Positions 34,085 to 43,285 of a stretch of DNA of 64,000 nucleotides are shown here, in pieces. This stretch comes from Stenotrophomonas oahuensis (GTDB lineage Bacteria; Pseudomonadota; Gammaproteobacteria; Xanthomonadales; Xanthomonadaceae), in NCBI RefSeq assembly GCF_031834595.1, contig NZ_CP115541.1, forward strand, positions 310,001 to 374,000, written 5' to 3'. The notes under the pieces were generated by a model, which saw nothing but the letters and a program-made list of their open reading frames with translations, was not told where the DNA came from and ran no database searches. The first letter of the stretch is position 1; the number at the start of each line of letters is the position of its first letter. Both the position numbers and the translations under genes were made by a program.

Positions 34085-34642
34085 TTACCAGATGAGATCG
34101 TCCGGCACCTGGAACTGGGCGTAGTAGGCGTCGTCTTCGGCATTGCCGGTGCTGGGCTCGTCATGGCCCTTGTTCTGGCCGTTGTCGAGCACGATCACCC
34201 CGGCATCGCGTTCGCGGATCTTGTCGGCCGCGGCGCGTGGCACCAGTTCGAAGCCATCGCCGAAGCGCACGATCACCAGGCTGCCGACCGCCAGCTGCCG
34301 GCGCAGGGCGGCATTGACCAGCAGGGTGCGGATCAGCGTGCCGTCGTTGAAGCGGTACTCGCTGTCACCGTCCCGGGCCACCTTCTGGGTTTCGATGATC
34401 TGGCGGATCTGCGCCTTGCGTTCCTGCGCCTGCGCACCGGCCTTGCGCTCGGCCTCGATGGCCCGGTCGCGTTCAGCCTTTTCCGCGCGCAGACGGTCGG
34501 CTTCACGCTGGCTGTCGGTTGGGGCCGCCGGGCCCTTGCCGTGCCGTGCCTTTTCCTGCTCGCGCGCAGCCTGGGAGACCTGGGACTTCTTCACCAGGCC
34601 GGCCTTGAGCAGCTGTTGCTGCAGAGGGTTACCCTTTGCCAT
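34085..34642 (-). CDS. DUF2058 (YaiL-family) protein
   Basis: A 185-residue cytoplasmic protein. The N-terminus MAKGNPLQQQLLKAGLVKKSQ is followed by a charged helix (about 25-90, Glu/Arg/Ala-rich) and a C-terminal domain with YRFNDGTLIRTLLVNAALRRQL and GDGFELVPRAAADKI. This is the pattern of DUF2058/YaiL nucleoprotein-like proteins of unknown role. Divergent from the metalloprotease gene, whose ATG is 47 bases away. Confidence 0.9.
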   Translation of the reverse strand: MAKGNPLQQQLLKAGLVKKSQVSQAAREQEKARHGKGPAAPTDSQREADRLRAEKAERDRAIEAERKAGAQAQERKAQIRQIIETQKVARDGDSEYRFNDGTLIRTLLVNAALRRQLAVGSLVIVRFGDGFELVPRAAADKIRERDAGVIVLDNGQNKGHDEPSTGNAEDDAYYAQFQVPDDLIW

Positions 34643-34689
34643 ACGCTTTGTGTCTGTATCTACTGGAATTCGGGAGCCATCATACCGCC

Positions 34690-35187
34690 ATGCCCCCCTT
34701 GAAGTACCTTGCCGGTTACCCCGCCGCCCTGCAGCATCAGGTGCGGGAGCTGATCGCGGCCGACCGCCTGGGGCCCTGGCTTCAGCAGCGCTATGTGGAA
34801 CCGCACCAGGTGCGCAACGACCGCCAGTTGTATGACTACACGCAGGCCCTGAAAGAGCGCTACCTGCGCCAGTCGGTTCCTTTGTCCAAAGTGATCTACG
34901 ACAGCCGGCTGCAGGTACTCAAGCATGCACTGGGCACGCATACGACTGTCTCGCGGGTGCAGGGCAGCCGTCTCAAATCCAGCCGGGAGATCCGTATCGC
35001 AACCGTATTCCGCGAGGCGCCCGCCCCGTTCCTGAAAATGATCGTGGTCCACGAACTGGCCCATCTGAAGGAATCCGATCACAACAAGGCGTTCTACCAG
35101 CTGTGCACCCACATGGAGCCGGACTATCACCAGCTGGAGTTCGGGCTGCGCATGTACCTGACCCATCTCGACGCCCGGCCGGACTGA
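34690..35187 (+). CDS. YgjP/DUF45-type M48 metalloprotease-like protein
   Basis: A 165-residue protein with the zinc motif HELAH at about residues 121-125 and a downstream LKESDHNKAFYQLCTHMEPDY that holds the third ligand His, the arrangement of the YgjP/WLM-like metallopeptidase domain. The frame starts at 34636, but the ATG at 34690 (MPPLKYLAGYP) is better placed relative to the divergent DUF2058 gene. Substrate unknown. Confidence 0.85.
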   Translation: MPPLKYLAGYPAALQHQVRELIAADRLGPWLQQRYVEPHQVRNDRQLYDYTQALKERYLRQSVPLSKVIYDSRLQVLKHALGTHTTVSRVQGSRLKSSREIRIATVFREAPAPFLKMIVVHELAHLKESDHNKAFYQLCTHMEPDYHQLEFGLRMYLTHLDARPD

Positions 35188-35233
35188 GGTGCCGTACACT
35201 CCCCGCCCGCATCCGCTACCTGCTGCCTGCCCC

Positions 35234-35944
35234 ATGACCGACCCGATCCGACTCGACAAGCGCCTCACCCAGCTGCTGGGCTGCTCGCGCGGCGACGCCC
35301 AGCGCTACATCGAAGGCGGCTGGGTGACGGTGGACGGGAACGTGGTGGAACAGCCGCAGGCGCTGGTCACCAACGAACTGGTGGCGCTGCGCGAGCATGC
35401 CGAAGCCGGTCGCACTGCGTCGGTCAGCATGCTGCTGCATAAACCCGCGGGTACCCGTGCCGACCAGCTGTGCGCCCTGGTCACGCCCGACAGCCGCAGC
35501 GACCTGGACGCAACCGGCGTGAATCTGCTGCAGCGCCACTTCCACGGCCTGCAGCTGGGCATGGCGTTGTCAGCCGAAGACAGCGGCATGGTCGTGGTGA
35601 GCCAGGACGGCCGCATGCTGTCGTTCCTGAAAGACCGCAGCCCGACGCTGGAACAGGAATACGTGGTGGAGGTCAGCGGCGAACTGGCCCCTTATGGCCT
35701 GGCGCGACTGGCGCATGGCCTGAGCTATCGAGGCTGGCCACTGCCGCCGTGCAAGGTCAGCTGGCAGAGCGAGACCCGGCTGCGCTTTGCGATCAAACCG
35801 GTGCAGCCGGGCCAGCTGCGCGACATGTGCGCGCAGGTGGGGCTGCAGGTGGTGAGCATCCGCCGCCTGCGCATCGGCCGCGTTGCGATGGGCAAGCTGG
35901 CCCCGGGCCAGTGGCGCTATCTGGCACCGGACGAGCGGTTCTAG
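35234..35944 (+). CDS. RsuA/RluF-like S4-domain protein, catalytic motif not intact
   Basis: A 236-residue protein of the small rRNA pseudouridine synthase family. Residues about 5-55 are an S4 RNA-binding domain (IRLDKRLTQLLGCSRGDAQRYI, then GWVTVDGNVV). The following domain has LLHKPAGT, QDGRMLSFLKDRSPTLEQEYVVEV and the ending VSIRRLRIGRVAMGKLAPGQWRYL, all family features. The usual GRLDxxTxGL active-site motif is replaced by MALSAEDSGMVV near 112-123, with Ser where the catalytic Asp is expected. It may be an RNA-binding protein without synthase activity, or the Asp may be supplied elsewhere. Ends 4 bases before clsC. Confidence 0.85.
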   Translation: MTDPIRLDKRLTQLLGCSRGDAQRYIEGGWVTVDGNVVEQPQALVTNELVALREHAEAGRTASVSMLLHKPAGTRADQLCALVTPDSRSDLDATGVNLLQRHFHGLQLGMALSAEDSGMVVVSQDGRMLSFLKDRSPTLEQEYVVEVSGELAPYGLARLAHGLSYRGWPLPPCKVSWQSETRLRFAIKPVQPGQLRDMCAQVGLQVVSIRRLRIGRVAMGKLAPGQWRYLAPDERF

Positions 35945-35948
35945 ACCC

Positions 35949-37505
35949 ATGTGCCGTCTGCTGCGCTGGGTCATTCTGCTGCTGGCCCTGGTGGCACTGC
36001 TGGTGCTCAGCGGCCTGCTGCTGGCCGACTACCTGACGCCCAAGGCCGTTGGCACGCCCAGCACGTCACTGCCGCTGCAGCCCGCCCAGAGCGCCATCGA
36101 CCGCGAGGTGGAGCGGCTGCAGGCACTGCACCCACAGCAATCGGGTGTTGCGTTCCTCTCAGACGGACTTGACGCTTACGCCGCGCGCGCGGTCATCACC
36201 CGGCATGCGGCACGCAGCCTGGATCTGCAGTACTACATCTGGCACGACGACCTCATCGGCCACCTGATGGTGCAGGAACTGCACCAGGCCGCCGAACGCG
36301 GCGTGCGCGTGCGCATCCTGCTTGACGACATGAACGCGCATGACAAGGACGCGTTGATGATGGCGCTGGATGAGCACCCCAACATCGAGATCCGCCTGTA
36401 CAACCCGTTCCGCAACCGCGACGGCCTGTGGCGGCTGGTGGAAATGGTGCAGCGCTTTTTCAGCGTGAATCACCGCATGCACAACAAGGCCTGGATCGCC
36501 GACGGCCGGGTCGCCATTGTCGGCGGCCGCAACATTGGCGAGGAGTACTTCAGCGCGCGTCCCGACGTGAACTTCCGCGACCTCGACCTGCTGGTGGCCG
36601 GGCCCGTGGTGGGCCAGGCCAGCACCATCTTCGACGACTACTGGAACAGCGAGACCGCCTTGCCGATTGCCGCATTGGCGTTCCACACCCCCGCACAGTT
36701 GAAGCTGCTGCTGCGCGAATCGGCCAACGAAGCACGACTGGAAGCTGCGCAGCCTTATCTGCGGCGCGTGCAGCAGTCGCCTACGGCGCGCGCCTTCTTC
36801 CTGGAGCCGGCTCGCCTGCACTGGAGCGACCGGGTCGAGATTGTGTCCGATCCGGCGATGAAGCATCGGCGGGACGACCGTGAGCGCTGGCTGGTGACCC
36901 GTCTGGTCCGCGAACTGGAAGCAACCCGGCACAAGGCGTTGCTCATCTCCCCCTACTTCGTGCCTGGCGATGAGGGCACCGACGGGTTTACCGCACTGGT
37001 CGCCCGCGGGGCGACCGTGGGCATCGTGACCAACTCGCTGGCCGCCAATGACGTCGCCGCTGTGCACAGCGGATACATGCACTACCGCGTGCCGCTGCTG
37101 CGCGGTGGCGTGCATCTGTACGAACTGAAGGCGCATGGCGGCACCGACGGCGGTGGCCTGTTCGGCAGCAGCGGAGCCAGCCTGCATACCAAGGCGTTCG
37201 TACTGGATGACGCACGCGGGTTTGTAGGCTCGTTCAACCTGGACCCGCGTTCGGCCTATCTCAACACGGAGATGGGCGTGCTGTTCAACGATGCGGTTCT
37301 GGCCGCGCAGCTGCGTGATGAATTTCTGCGACTGGCGGCACCGGAGCAGAGCTACTGGGTGGATCTGGATGCACGCGGCGACGTGCGCTGGCTGGATCGT
37401 GCCGCGCAGCCACCTCAGCTGTTGGACAAGGAACCCGATGCGTCGTGGTGGCAGCGCGCGAGTGCGCGGATGATCAGCTGGCTGCCGCTCGAGTCGCAGC
37501 TGTAA
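35949..37505 (+). CDS. clsC: ClsC-type phospholipase D / cardiolipin synthase
   Basis: A 518-residue protein with an N-terminal membrane anchor (WVILLLALVALLVLSGLLLA) and two HKD motifs: HNKAWIADGRVAIVGGRN near residue 177 and HTKAFVLDDARGFVGSFN near residue 413. The layout and length follow YmdC/ClsC, which makes cardiolipin from phosphatidylglycerol and phosphatidylethanolamine with a partner (YmdB) that is not seen here. Start at 35949 right after the pseudouridine synthase-like gene suggests cotranscription. A GTAG inverted repeat follows. Confidence 0.92.
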   Translation: MCRLLRWVILLLALVALLVLSGLLLADYLTPKAVGTPSTSLPLQPAQSAIDREVERLQALHPQQSGVAFLSDGLDAYAARAVITRHAARSLDLQYYIWHDDLIGHLMVQELHQAAERGVRVRILLDDMNAHDKDALMMALDEHPNIEIRLYNPFRNRDGLWRLVEMVQRFFSVNHRMHNKAWIADGRVAIVGGRNIGEEYFSARPDVNFRDLDLLVAGPVVGQASTIFDDYWNSETALPIAALAFHTPAQLKLLLRESANEARLEAAQPYLRRVQQSPTARAFFLEPARLHWSDRVEIVSDPAMKHRRDDRERWLVTRLVRELEATRHKALLISPYFVPGDEGTDGFTALVARGATVGIVTNSLAANDVAAVHSGYMHYRVPLLRGGVHLYELKAHGGTDGGGLFGSSGASLHTKAFVLDDARGFVGSFNLDPRSAYLNTEMGVLFNDAVLAAQLRDEFLRLAAPEQSYWVDLDARGDVRWLDRAAQPPQLLDKEPDASWWQRASARMISWLPLESQL

Positions 37506-37527
37506 CGCCCGACAAACGATGATCGAT

Positions 37528-37593
37528 CCGGTAGCGCCGGCCGTTGGCCGGCCCGCAGCCATCCGTGGGCCGGCCAACGGCCGGCGCTACCGG
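37528..37593. repeat. SMAG-type inverted pair between clsC and the HDOD gene
   Basis: The arms at 37528-37554 and 37567-37593 are 27-base reverse complements, CCGGTAGCGCCGGCCGTTGG continuing CCGGCCC, with a 12-base centre. Each arm is itself a SMAG hairpin (GCCGGCC-GTT-GGCCGGC). It separates two convergent genes. Confidence 0.9.
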
Positions 37594-37602
37594 GTCGACC
37601 GA

Positions 37603-38712
37603 TCAGGCATCCTGAGATTCGTCATCGCCATCAGCGGTCTCCACCCCACGCCCATGCAGCCGTCGCCAGATCCACTGCAGGGCATGCGGCGGTGTGTCGT
37701 CCAGCTGTTCCAGCAGCGCCAGGGCCTGCGCCTGCCCGATCTGACCGTGGCGGCACAGCAGGCTGGCTGCCGCCGCCGCGCGGGCAAAGCGCAGGCTGCC
37801 GGCCAGGCCGCCCTCCGGGGTGTCAGTGTCGCGCAGCAGCGCGTCATGCACGGCCGGCGGCAGCTCCCATGCAGCAGCGATCCGGCTGGCCACCGGCAGG
37901 GTCCAGGTGTCGAGTAGCGTGCTGGCCAGCGCCTGCGAGGGCGGCGCGTCGGAATGGCGCGCGCCTGCATCCAGCAGGTGCCGCATCACCAACGCCGCGC
38001 CCAACCCCTGGGTCAGGCCCATCCATTGCGCCGCGAAGCCATCTTCCCCGGTGACCCGCCGGGCGTGGTCGGCCGCCGCACGCGACGCCAGCAGCGCATG
38101 CTCCCAGATCACCGTGCCGAATTGCGGGAACGCCTCGCAGTGCAGTTGCATGACCGGCTGCACCAGCACCGCGCTGATGATCTGGCGGATGCCGTCGGTG
38201 CCGACCAGGGTCACGGCGCGCTGCAGGCTGTCGACCGGCCTGGCCTGCAGCCGGTACAGCGGGCTGTTGGCAATGCGCAGCAGGTTGCCGGTCAGCACCG
38301 GGTCCTGCCCGATGATCACGGCCATGGCACGTGCCGAGGCATCGCTGTCGTTCACGGTCTGGATCAACTGCGGCAACAGTTGCGGTCGTCGCGGCAGATG
38401 CCGGGCGGACCAGTCCTGGGCCTCCAGCGCCTTGACCACCGCAAGCCGCAGCGCGGTTTCGTCGGCCACCGGCGCAGCCTGCCGACCGCCGATACGGGGT
38501 ACCAGCGCCAGGGCGTGCAGCCCGGCCTGCAGGATCAACGCGGCTTCCCCGCTCGAGGGCTGAACCCCGCGCGGGGCGGGCTCGGAACGCTCGGTCGGGC
38601 GTGCGCGGGCAGCGCGGGTCGGACCGGCCACCGGCGCAGGCCTGCGCAGATACAGCCAGCCTCCCAGCGCGACGGCTACCGCCAGCCCCACCATGACCGT
38701 CACCGTCAGCAT
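37603..38712 (-). CDS. Membrane-anchored HDOD-domain protein
   Basis: A 369-residue protein with an N-terminal membrane helix (LTVTVMVGLAVAVALGGWLY) and a cytoplasmic HDOD domain from about 115 to 330. Features include LPQLIQTVNDSDASARAMAVII, GQDPVLTGNLLRIANSPLY, AVTLVGTDGIRQIISAVLVQP and WEHALLASRAAADHARR. HDOD proteins act in signalling, often near cyclic-di-GMP pathways, but no GGDEF or EAL domain is present here. The start at 38712 gives the membrane helix at the very N-terminus. Confidence 0.85.
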   Translation of the reverse strand: MLTVTVMVGLAVAVALGGWLYLRRPAPVAGPTRAARARPTERSEPAPRGVQPSSGEAALILQAGLHALALVPRIGGRQAAPVADETALRLAVVKALEAQDWSARHLPRRPQLLPQLIQTVNDSDASARAMAVIIGQDPVLTGNLLRIANSPLYRLQARPVDSLQRAVTLVGTDGIRQIISAVLVQPVMQLHCEAFPQFGTVIWEHALLASRAAADHARRVTGEDGFAAQWMGLTQGLGAALVMRHLLDAGARHSDAPPSQALASTLLDTWTLPVASRIAAAWELPPAVHDALLRDTDTPEGGLAGSLRFARAAAAASLLCRHGQIGQAQALALLEQLDDTPPHALQWIWRRLHGRGVETADGDDESQDA

Positions 38713-39028
38713 GTCGCCACCTGGCCTGTTACCGCACCCTGTGCACCCATCACATTTACTGCCTGCACCTGATCCACCCAGCCCCTGCCGGTGCCCACGC
38801 ACCGTTGCCACGGCATCGGCGCGGCCGCTCACAACTTTAGAACTGCGTCACAGTTGCACCTGCGCCCGGGTGCCGGTCCCTGTGACGGCAGCATCCATCG
38901 GAATGCTCTAGAATGCGACCGCGCGACCCGTCTCCTGCTACCGACGATGTCGCTTTTTTTGTTTTACGCCCATCCTTTTGCTGGTACGTTCGCCGGTGTT
39001 GACCGCCGTTCGCCCCATCGGAGTCGCC
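38713..39028. other. Divergent intergenic region before leucine dehydrogenase
   Basis: A 316-base gap without a credible gene. It should hold promoters for both the HDOD gene and leucine dehydrogenase. TAGAAT at 38909-38914 could be a -10 box for the latter, without a good -35 at the right distance. A T7 run lies at 38954-38960. GGAG at 39020 is the ribosome binding site of leucine dehydrogenase. Confidence 0.5.
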
Positions 39029-40126
39029 ATGTTATTTGAAACCCTCGAAACCGCCGGTCACGAACAAGTGGTGTTCTGCCACAGCCGCGACGCCGGGCTG
39101 AGGGCGATCATCGCCATCCACAACACCACCCTGGGTCCCGCCCTGGGTGGCGTGCGCATGCGGCCCTATGCCAGCACTGACGAGGCGCTGGCCGATGCAC
39201 TGCGGTTGAGCCGCACCATGACCTACAAGAACGCGCTGGCGGGCTTGAACGTGGGCGGCGGCAAGGCGGTGATCATCGGCGACCCGCGCCAGGACAAGAC
39301 CGAGGTGCTGTTCCGCGCCTTTGGCCGTTATGTGGATTCGCTGGGCGGCCGTTACATCACCGCCGAAGACGTCGGCACCGATGTCAACGACATGGAAAAC
39401 ATCTACCTGGAAAGCGAGTACGTCACCGGCGTGCACCAGGTCCACGGCGGCTCGGGCGATCCGGCTCCGTTCACTGCATACGGCGCGCTGCAGGCACTGA
39501 TGGCCTGCCTGCAGCACAAGCTGGGGCACGAGGAAGTGGGCAAGACCAGCATCGCTGTGCAGGGACTGGGCCACATCGGCATGGAGTTCGTGAAGCTGCT
39601 GCGTGACCGTGGGGCCAAGCTGTACGTCACTGATCTGAACAGCGCGCTGGTGGACCGCGCGGTCACCGAATACGGGGCCGAAGCGGTGAAGCCGGACGAG
39701 ATCCATGACGTCAACGCGGATGTTTTCGCGCCTTGCGCGCTGGAAGGTGCAATCAACCCCGACACCCTGCCGCGCCTGAAGTGCAAAATCGTCTGCGGCA
39801 CCGCCAACAACCAGCTGTCCAGTCTGGAGGTCGGCGATGAACTGCATGCGCGCGGCATCCTCTACGCGCCGGATTACGCGGTCAATGCTGGCGGCGTGAT
39901 GAACGTCTCGCTGGAGATCGATGGTTACAACCGCGAGCGCGCCATGCGCCTGATCCGCAGCATCTATCACAACCTGGGTCGGATCTTCGCGCTGTCCGCG
40001 AGCGAAGGCATTGCCCCGCAGCGTGCTGCCGACCGGATTGCCGAGGCGCGCATTCTGTCGATCGGCAAGCTGAAGATGCCGCTGGGTCGCGCAACGCCCC
40101 GGCTGGGGACGCTGCGCGGCAGTTGA
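39029..40126 (+). CDS. ldh: Leucine (branched-chain amino acid) dehydrogenase
   Basis: A 365-residue Glu/Leu/Phe/Val dehydrogenase (Bacillus leucine dehydrogenase 364-366). The catalytic Lys lies in MTYKNALAGLNVGGGKAVI (about residues 64-82), DVGTDVNDM near 115, the Rossmann NAD loop VQGLGHIGMEF near 181-191 and NAGGVMNVSLE near 288-298. It reversibly deaminates leucine, valine and isoleucine to keto acids with NAD, feeding branched-chain fatty acid precursors, which are abundant in xanthomonads. GGAG precedes the ATG. Confidence 0.95.
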   Translation: MLFETLETAGHEQVVFCHSRDAGLRAIIAIHNTTLGPALGGVRMRPYASTDEALADALRLSRTMTYKNALAGLNVGGGKAVIIGDPRQDKTEVLFRAFGRYVDSLGGRYITAEDVGTDVNDMENIYLESEYVTGVHQVHGGSGDPAPFTAYGALQALMACLQHKLGHEEVGKTSIAVQGLGHIGMEFVKLLRDRGAKLYVTDLNSALVDRAVTEYGAEAVKPDEIHDVNADVFAPCALEGAINPDTLPRLKCKIVCGTANNQLSSLEVGDELHARGILYAPDYAVNAGGVMNVSLEIDGYNRERAMRLIRSIYHNLGRIFALSASEGIAPQRAADRIAEARILSIGKLKMPLGRATPRLGTLRGS

Positions 40127-40136
40127 AACTGATGAC

Positions 40137-40162
40137 GTAGAGCCGGGCTTGCCCGGCTCTAC
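40137..40162. repeat. Single GTAG palindrome between convergent genes
   Basis: GTAGAGCCGGGC-TT-GCCCGGCTCTAC, a perfect 12-bp stem with a two-base loop, lies between leucine dehydrogenase and the convergent autotransporter gene. Probably a SMAG-related element that may end transcription from both sides. Confidence 0.8.
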
Positions 40163-40185
40163 CTCGGCGTTCCGGCGTTGGCGGG

Positions 40186-43059
40186 TCAGAACGCGGTGGC
40201 GAAGCGCAGTGCGACCTGGCTGAGGTCACCGCGTGGGCCGAAGCGCTGGTCATACCCGAACGACAGCTGGCTGCTGCGTCCCAGCCACGACTGCACCGAT
40301 ACACCGAACAGGCCGCCGGAGCGCGCCGGCTCGAACGCCGCCATCGGCGACCAGCTGTCCAGTGCCATGAAGCTGGCCTGCGACTGCAGTCCATCGCTGG
40401 ACAGCAGTTGTTGCCACTCGGCATACCCGCGCAGCGACCAGCCGCGCCAGCGCTGCTCGGCGCGCACGCCGGCCAGCGCCTGGCTGCGCGTGGACACGTT
40501 GTCGAGCGTACGCAGGCCAAAGCCCAGGCCACCCTGTTCGTTGAAGCCATCCGTGCTGACCCGGGCGTAGTCCGCGCCCAGATAAGGCGTCAGTGCCAGA
40601 CCACCGGCCTGGAACTGATAACCCGATTCCATGCTGGCGGTGCTGAACTGGCCGCCGTAGCGCGTGTTGACCCCGTATGCGCTGGACCCCAGCAGCAGTT
40701 GGCGATCGATTTCACGCGTGTACTGGCCTGCACCCAGCTGGGCCAGCGCATAGCCGCCCTGCCCCAGCCGCCAGCCGGCATACAGCTGCGCCTGCGACTG
40801 GCGGTCGTTGCCACGGTCGCTGCCCCAGCTGCGACTGCTGTGGTTGCGGGTTTCGCCGAAGGCAAAGCCCATCACGCCACTGCTGCCCAGCGCCGTGTCC
40901 TGGCCGATCATCCAGCCACGGGTATCGCCGGCACTGCCGGCAAAGCTGCCCTGGCCGACATCGCCCAGCGCACTCTGCCACGCGCCCTGCAGGCGCGGCG
41001 TGCCACGCACGTCATCGAACCGCGACGACAGCGCGCGACGGCTCATGTCGATGCTGTCGAAGGTCATCGCCGAGGCCAGCGCGTGGGCCTGCCCGGTCAG
41101 GCTGTCCAGGCTGGCCTGCAGTGCCCCCGCCCCGGCCACCTGCTGCAGCTGGCCGGCACCGTCAGCGAAGCTGGTCGGAATGATGCCACCGGCATCGCGG
41201 TCCAGCAGCTCGAAGGCCGATTCCACACGGCCCGCAGTGCGCAGCGCGGCTCCGGTGACGTTGGCCTGCTGGCTGGCCAGGGTGACGTCGATGCGGTCGG
41301 TGGTGAGCACCACGCTGTTGGGGTCGTAGGACAACGAGGCCTCCAGCAGCGTGCCGGGCGTCAGGTTGTTGGTGATCCCGAAAAACGTACCGCTCACGCC
41401 CTGGTCGGCATGCAACACAGTCTGGGTGCGCCCATTGGCCGCGACATACCCGGGCAGGATGCCGCCGATATGTACGTCGCCGCCCTCGATCGTCGCCTTG
41501 CCGGTGACGCTGAGCGCATTGGAGCCCAGTGACACCATCAGCCGAGCGCCCTCGCGGTGCAGGTAGTCGCCGTCGATGACGGCATTGGATGTCGCGCTGG
41601 CCACGATCATCATCGCACCGTTGTCGACGTTGCCCTTGACCCGGCTGCTGCCCATGAACTGCAGCGCCGCGCCATTGGGGCTGCCGGTCTGCGGCACGAT
41701 CACGACGTTGGAGGTGATCGATGCGCCGTTGTGCAAGGCCAGCGTGCCGCGCTCGATGCGGGTGTCGCCGGTGTAGGTGTTGGTGCCTGAAAGGCCCAGC
41801 GAGCCGGCACCCTGCTTGATCAGGCCGCCGCTGCCGGTAATGTTGTTGCTCCACACCGAACCCAGCCCGAGCGTGGGGTTGTTCACCGTCACGGTGCCCC
41901 AGTCGAACTTCGCCGGACCGTTGATCGCCTTGGCGATGTTGAGCAGGCCATGGCCAAAAGTGCTGTCCACGCCGGTCGCACCGAGGTCGGTCGCGGTGCC
42001 GAGCAGGGTCTGGCGGACCAGGTCGTTGCTGAAGTAAGGGTACTTCTGCCAGACCAGCGCCGCTGCACCCGACACCAGTGGTGCGGCAAACGAGGTGCCG
42101 TAGTTCCACAGATAGCTTGGCGTCGTGCCCGAGGCACCGGTGTAATCCGGATCCACGAATACCGCTGCACCGGGCGCAGCCAGGCAGTAATTGGCCGCCA
42201 CGCCGCAGGCATTGGCATACGACGCCAGCTTGCTGGGGTCGGTGGAGTCGACGGCAGTGACGCTGAGCCAGCCGCGCTCCAGGTCTGCCGCAGGACGGCT
42301 GCCGCCGGGTCCTGCCTGACTGGGCAGCGCCGCCATGCTGGACGGATTGGGCTTGGACTCGTTGCCGGTGGCGAACACCACCAGGCCGCCATTGCTGACG
42401 ATGAACGGACGGTACTCCTGGGCAATCGCCGAGGTCGCTGCCGGATTGGTCCAGTACAGCCCGCCCCACGAGTTGTTCATGATCTTCACGCCTTGGGCGA
42501 TCAGATCCTGATGGATCGGTGCCAGACCCAGCGCACCGCTGACTTCATTGCCATTGCCGGTACCGTCATCGGCCGGGGCCTTGTCGGCGATGATGCGTGC
42601 CGACACGATGTCCGCGCCGGGTGCAATGCCGCCCGGCCACGCACCCACCGCCTTGCCAGCGGCCAGCTCGGCCACGGAGGTGCCATGGCCCACCACGTCG
42701 TCGATGTTCAGATTGTTGGCACCCGGATCGACGTAGTTGTAGTTGGCCACCACCCTCCCGGCCAAGGTGGGGTGATTGCGCATGACGCCCGAGTCGACCA
42801 CGCCAATCTTCAGCCCGGCACCGGTCAGGCCGGCCGAGTGGGCAGCGCCTGCCTGGGTGATTGTCAGGTGCGCGTTGATGGCCGGTTCGGCCGGGCGCGT
42901 CGGCGTTGGGGTCGGCGTGGGTGTGGTGGGTGGCGGTGTGGTCGGCGTGGTGGGCGTATCGACGCGCACGTTGCTGCCACCGCCACCACCACCGCATGCA
43001 CTCAATGCCACGGCCAACGCACTGACCAGAACCGCCCTGCGAATCACTACGTGTTTCAT
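40186..43059 (-). CDS. Subtilisin-type lipoprotein autotransporter 1
   Basis: A 957-residue type V secretion protein. The signal peptide ends in a lipobox (LSAC, Cys22), then Gly-rich and Thr/Pro-rich linkers (to about residue 58). The S8 protease domain follows, with Asp89 (VVDSG), His125 (GHGTS) and Ser323 (GTSFAAP). Residues about 400-450 hold a PATR-type repeat (GGLIKQGAGSLGLSGTNTYT). The C-terminal about 280 residues are the autotransporter beta-barrel, ending in Phe. Lipidated subtilisin autotransporters such as SphB1 and NalP release other surface proteins. I used the ATG at 43059 because it starts the lipoprotein signal. Its paralogue is directly upstream. Confidence 0.93.
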   Translation of the reverse strand: MKHVVIRRAVLVSALAVALSACGGGGGGSNVRVDTPTTPTTPPPTTPTPTPTPTRPAEPAINAHLTITQAGAAHSAGLTGAGLKIGVVDSGVMRNHPTLAGRVVANYNYVDPGANNLNIDDVVGHGTSVAELAAGKAVGAWPGGIAPGADIVSARIIADKAPADDGTGNGNEVSGALGLAPIHQDLIAQGVKIMNNSWGGLYWTNPAATSAIAQEYRPFIVSNGGLVVFATGNESKPNPSSMAALPSQAGPGGSRPAADLERGWLSVTAVDSTDPSKLASYANACGVAANYCLAAPGAAVFVDPDYTGASGTTPSYLWNYGTSFAAPLVSGAAALVWQKYPYFSNDLVRQTLLGTATDLGATGVDSTFGHGLLNIAKAINGPAKFDWGTVTVNNPTLGLGSVWSNNITGSGGLIKQGAGSLGLSGTNTYTGDTRIERGTLALHNGASITSNVVIVPQTGSPNGAALQFMGSSRVKGNVDNGAMMIVASATSNAVIDGDYLHREGARLMVSLGSNALSVTGKATIEGGDVHIGGILPGYVAANGRTQTVLHADQGVSGTFFGITNNLTPGTLLEASLSYDPNSVVLTTDRIDVTLASQQANVTGAALRTAGRVESAFELLDRDAGGIIPTSFADGAGQLQQVAGAGALQASLDSLTGQAHALASAMTFDSIDMSRRALSSRFDDVRGTPRLQGAWQSALGDVGQGSFAGSAGDTRGWMIGQDTALGSSGVMGFAFGETRNHSSRSWGSDRGNDRQSQAQLYAGWRLGQGGYALAQLGAGQYTREIDRQLLLGSSAYGVNTRYGGQFSTASMESGYQFQAGGLALTPYLGADYARVSTDGFNEQGGLGFGLRTLDNVSTRSQALAGVRAEQRWRGWSLRGYAEWQQLLSSDGLQSQASFMALDSWSPMAAFEPARSGGLFGVSVQSWLGRSSQLSFGYDQRFGPRGDLSQVALRFATAF

Positions 43060-43234
43060 CCTTGTTCCCCAACTTGAAATGAGCGCCGCACGCGGTGCGC
43101 CGTCATCCCCGACGGCCACCTGCGACAGACTGCCGGCGATTCGCCGTAGCAGGCGCGCAGTGTGCCCCGAAATGCCCCCCCCTTCCAATGAAGGAGGTCG
43201 CAGATGACCCATTCACCGTGAACGATGAACGAAA

Positions 43235-43259
43235 AAGGGCGCGAGATCATCGCGCCCTT
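43235..43259 (-). terminator. Intrinsic terminator of autotransporter 2
   Basis: AAGGGCGCGA (43235-43244) pairs with TCGCGCCCTT (43250-43259), and the minus strand continues with five T (complement of the A run at 43232-43236). It lies 27 bases after the stop of autotransporter 2, and so separates the two paralogues transcriptionally. Confidence 0.85.
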
Positions 43260-43285
43260 CCCGTACAGCACCCAGCGGCCGTGGA

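Noticed and set aside
36159..37577. Minus-strand frame of 472 codons opposite clsC
   Set aside because: clsC has both HKD motifs on the plus strand; the antisense frame runs into a palindrome and lacks motifs.
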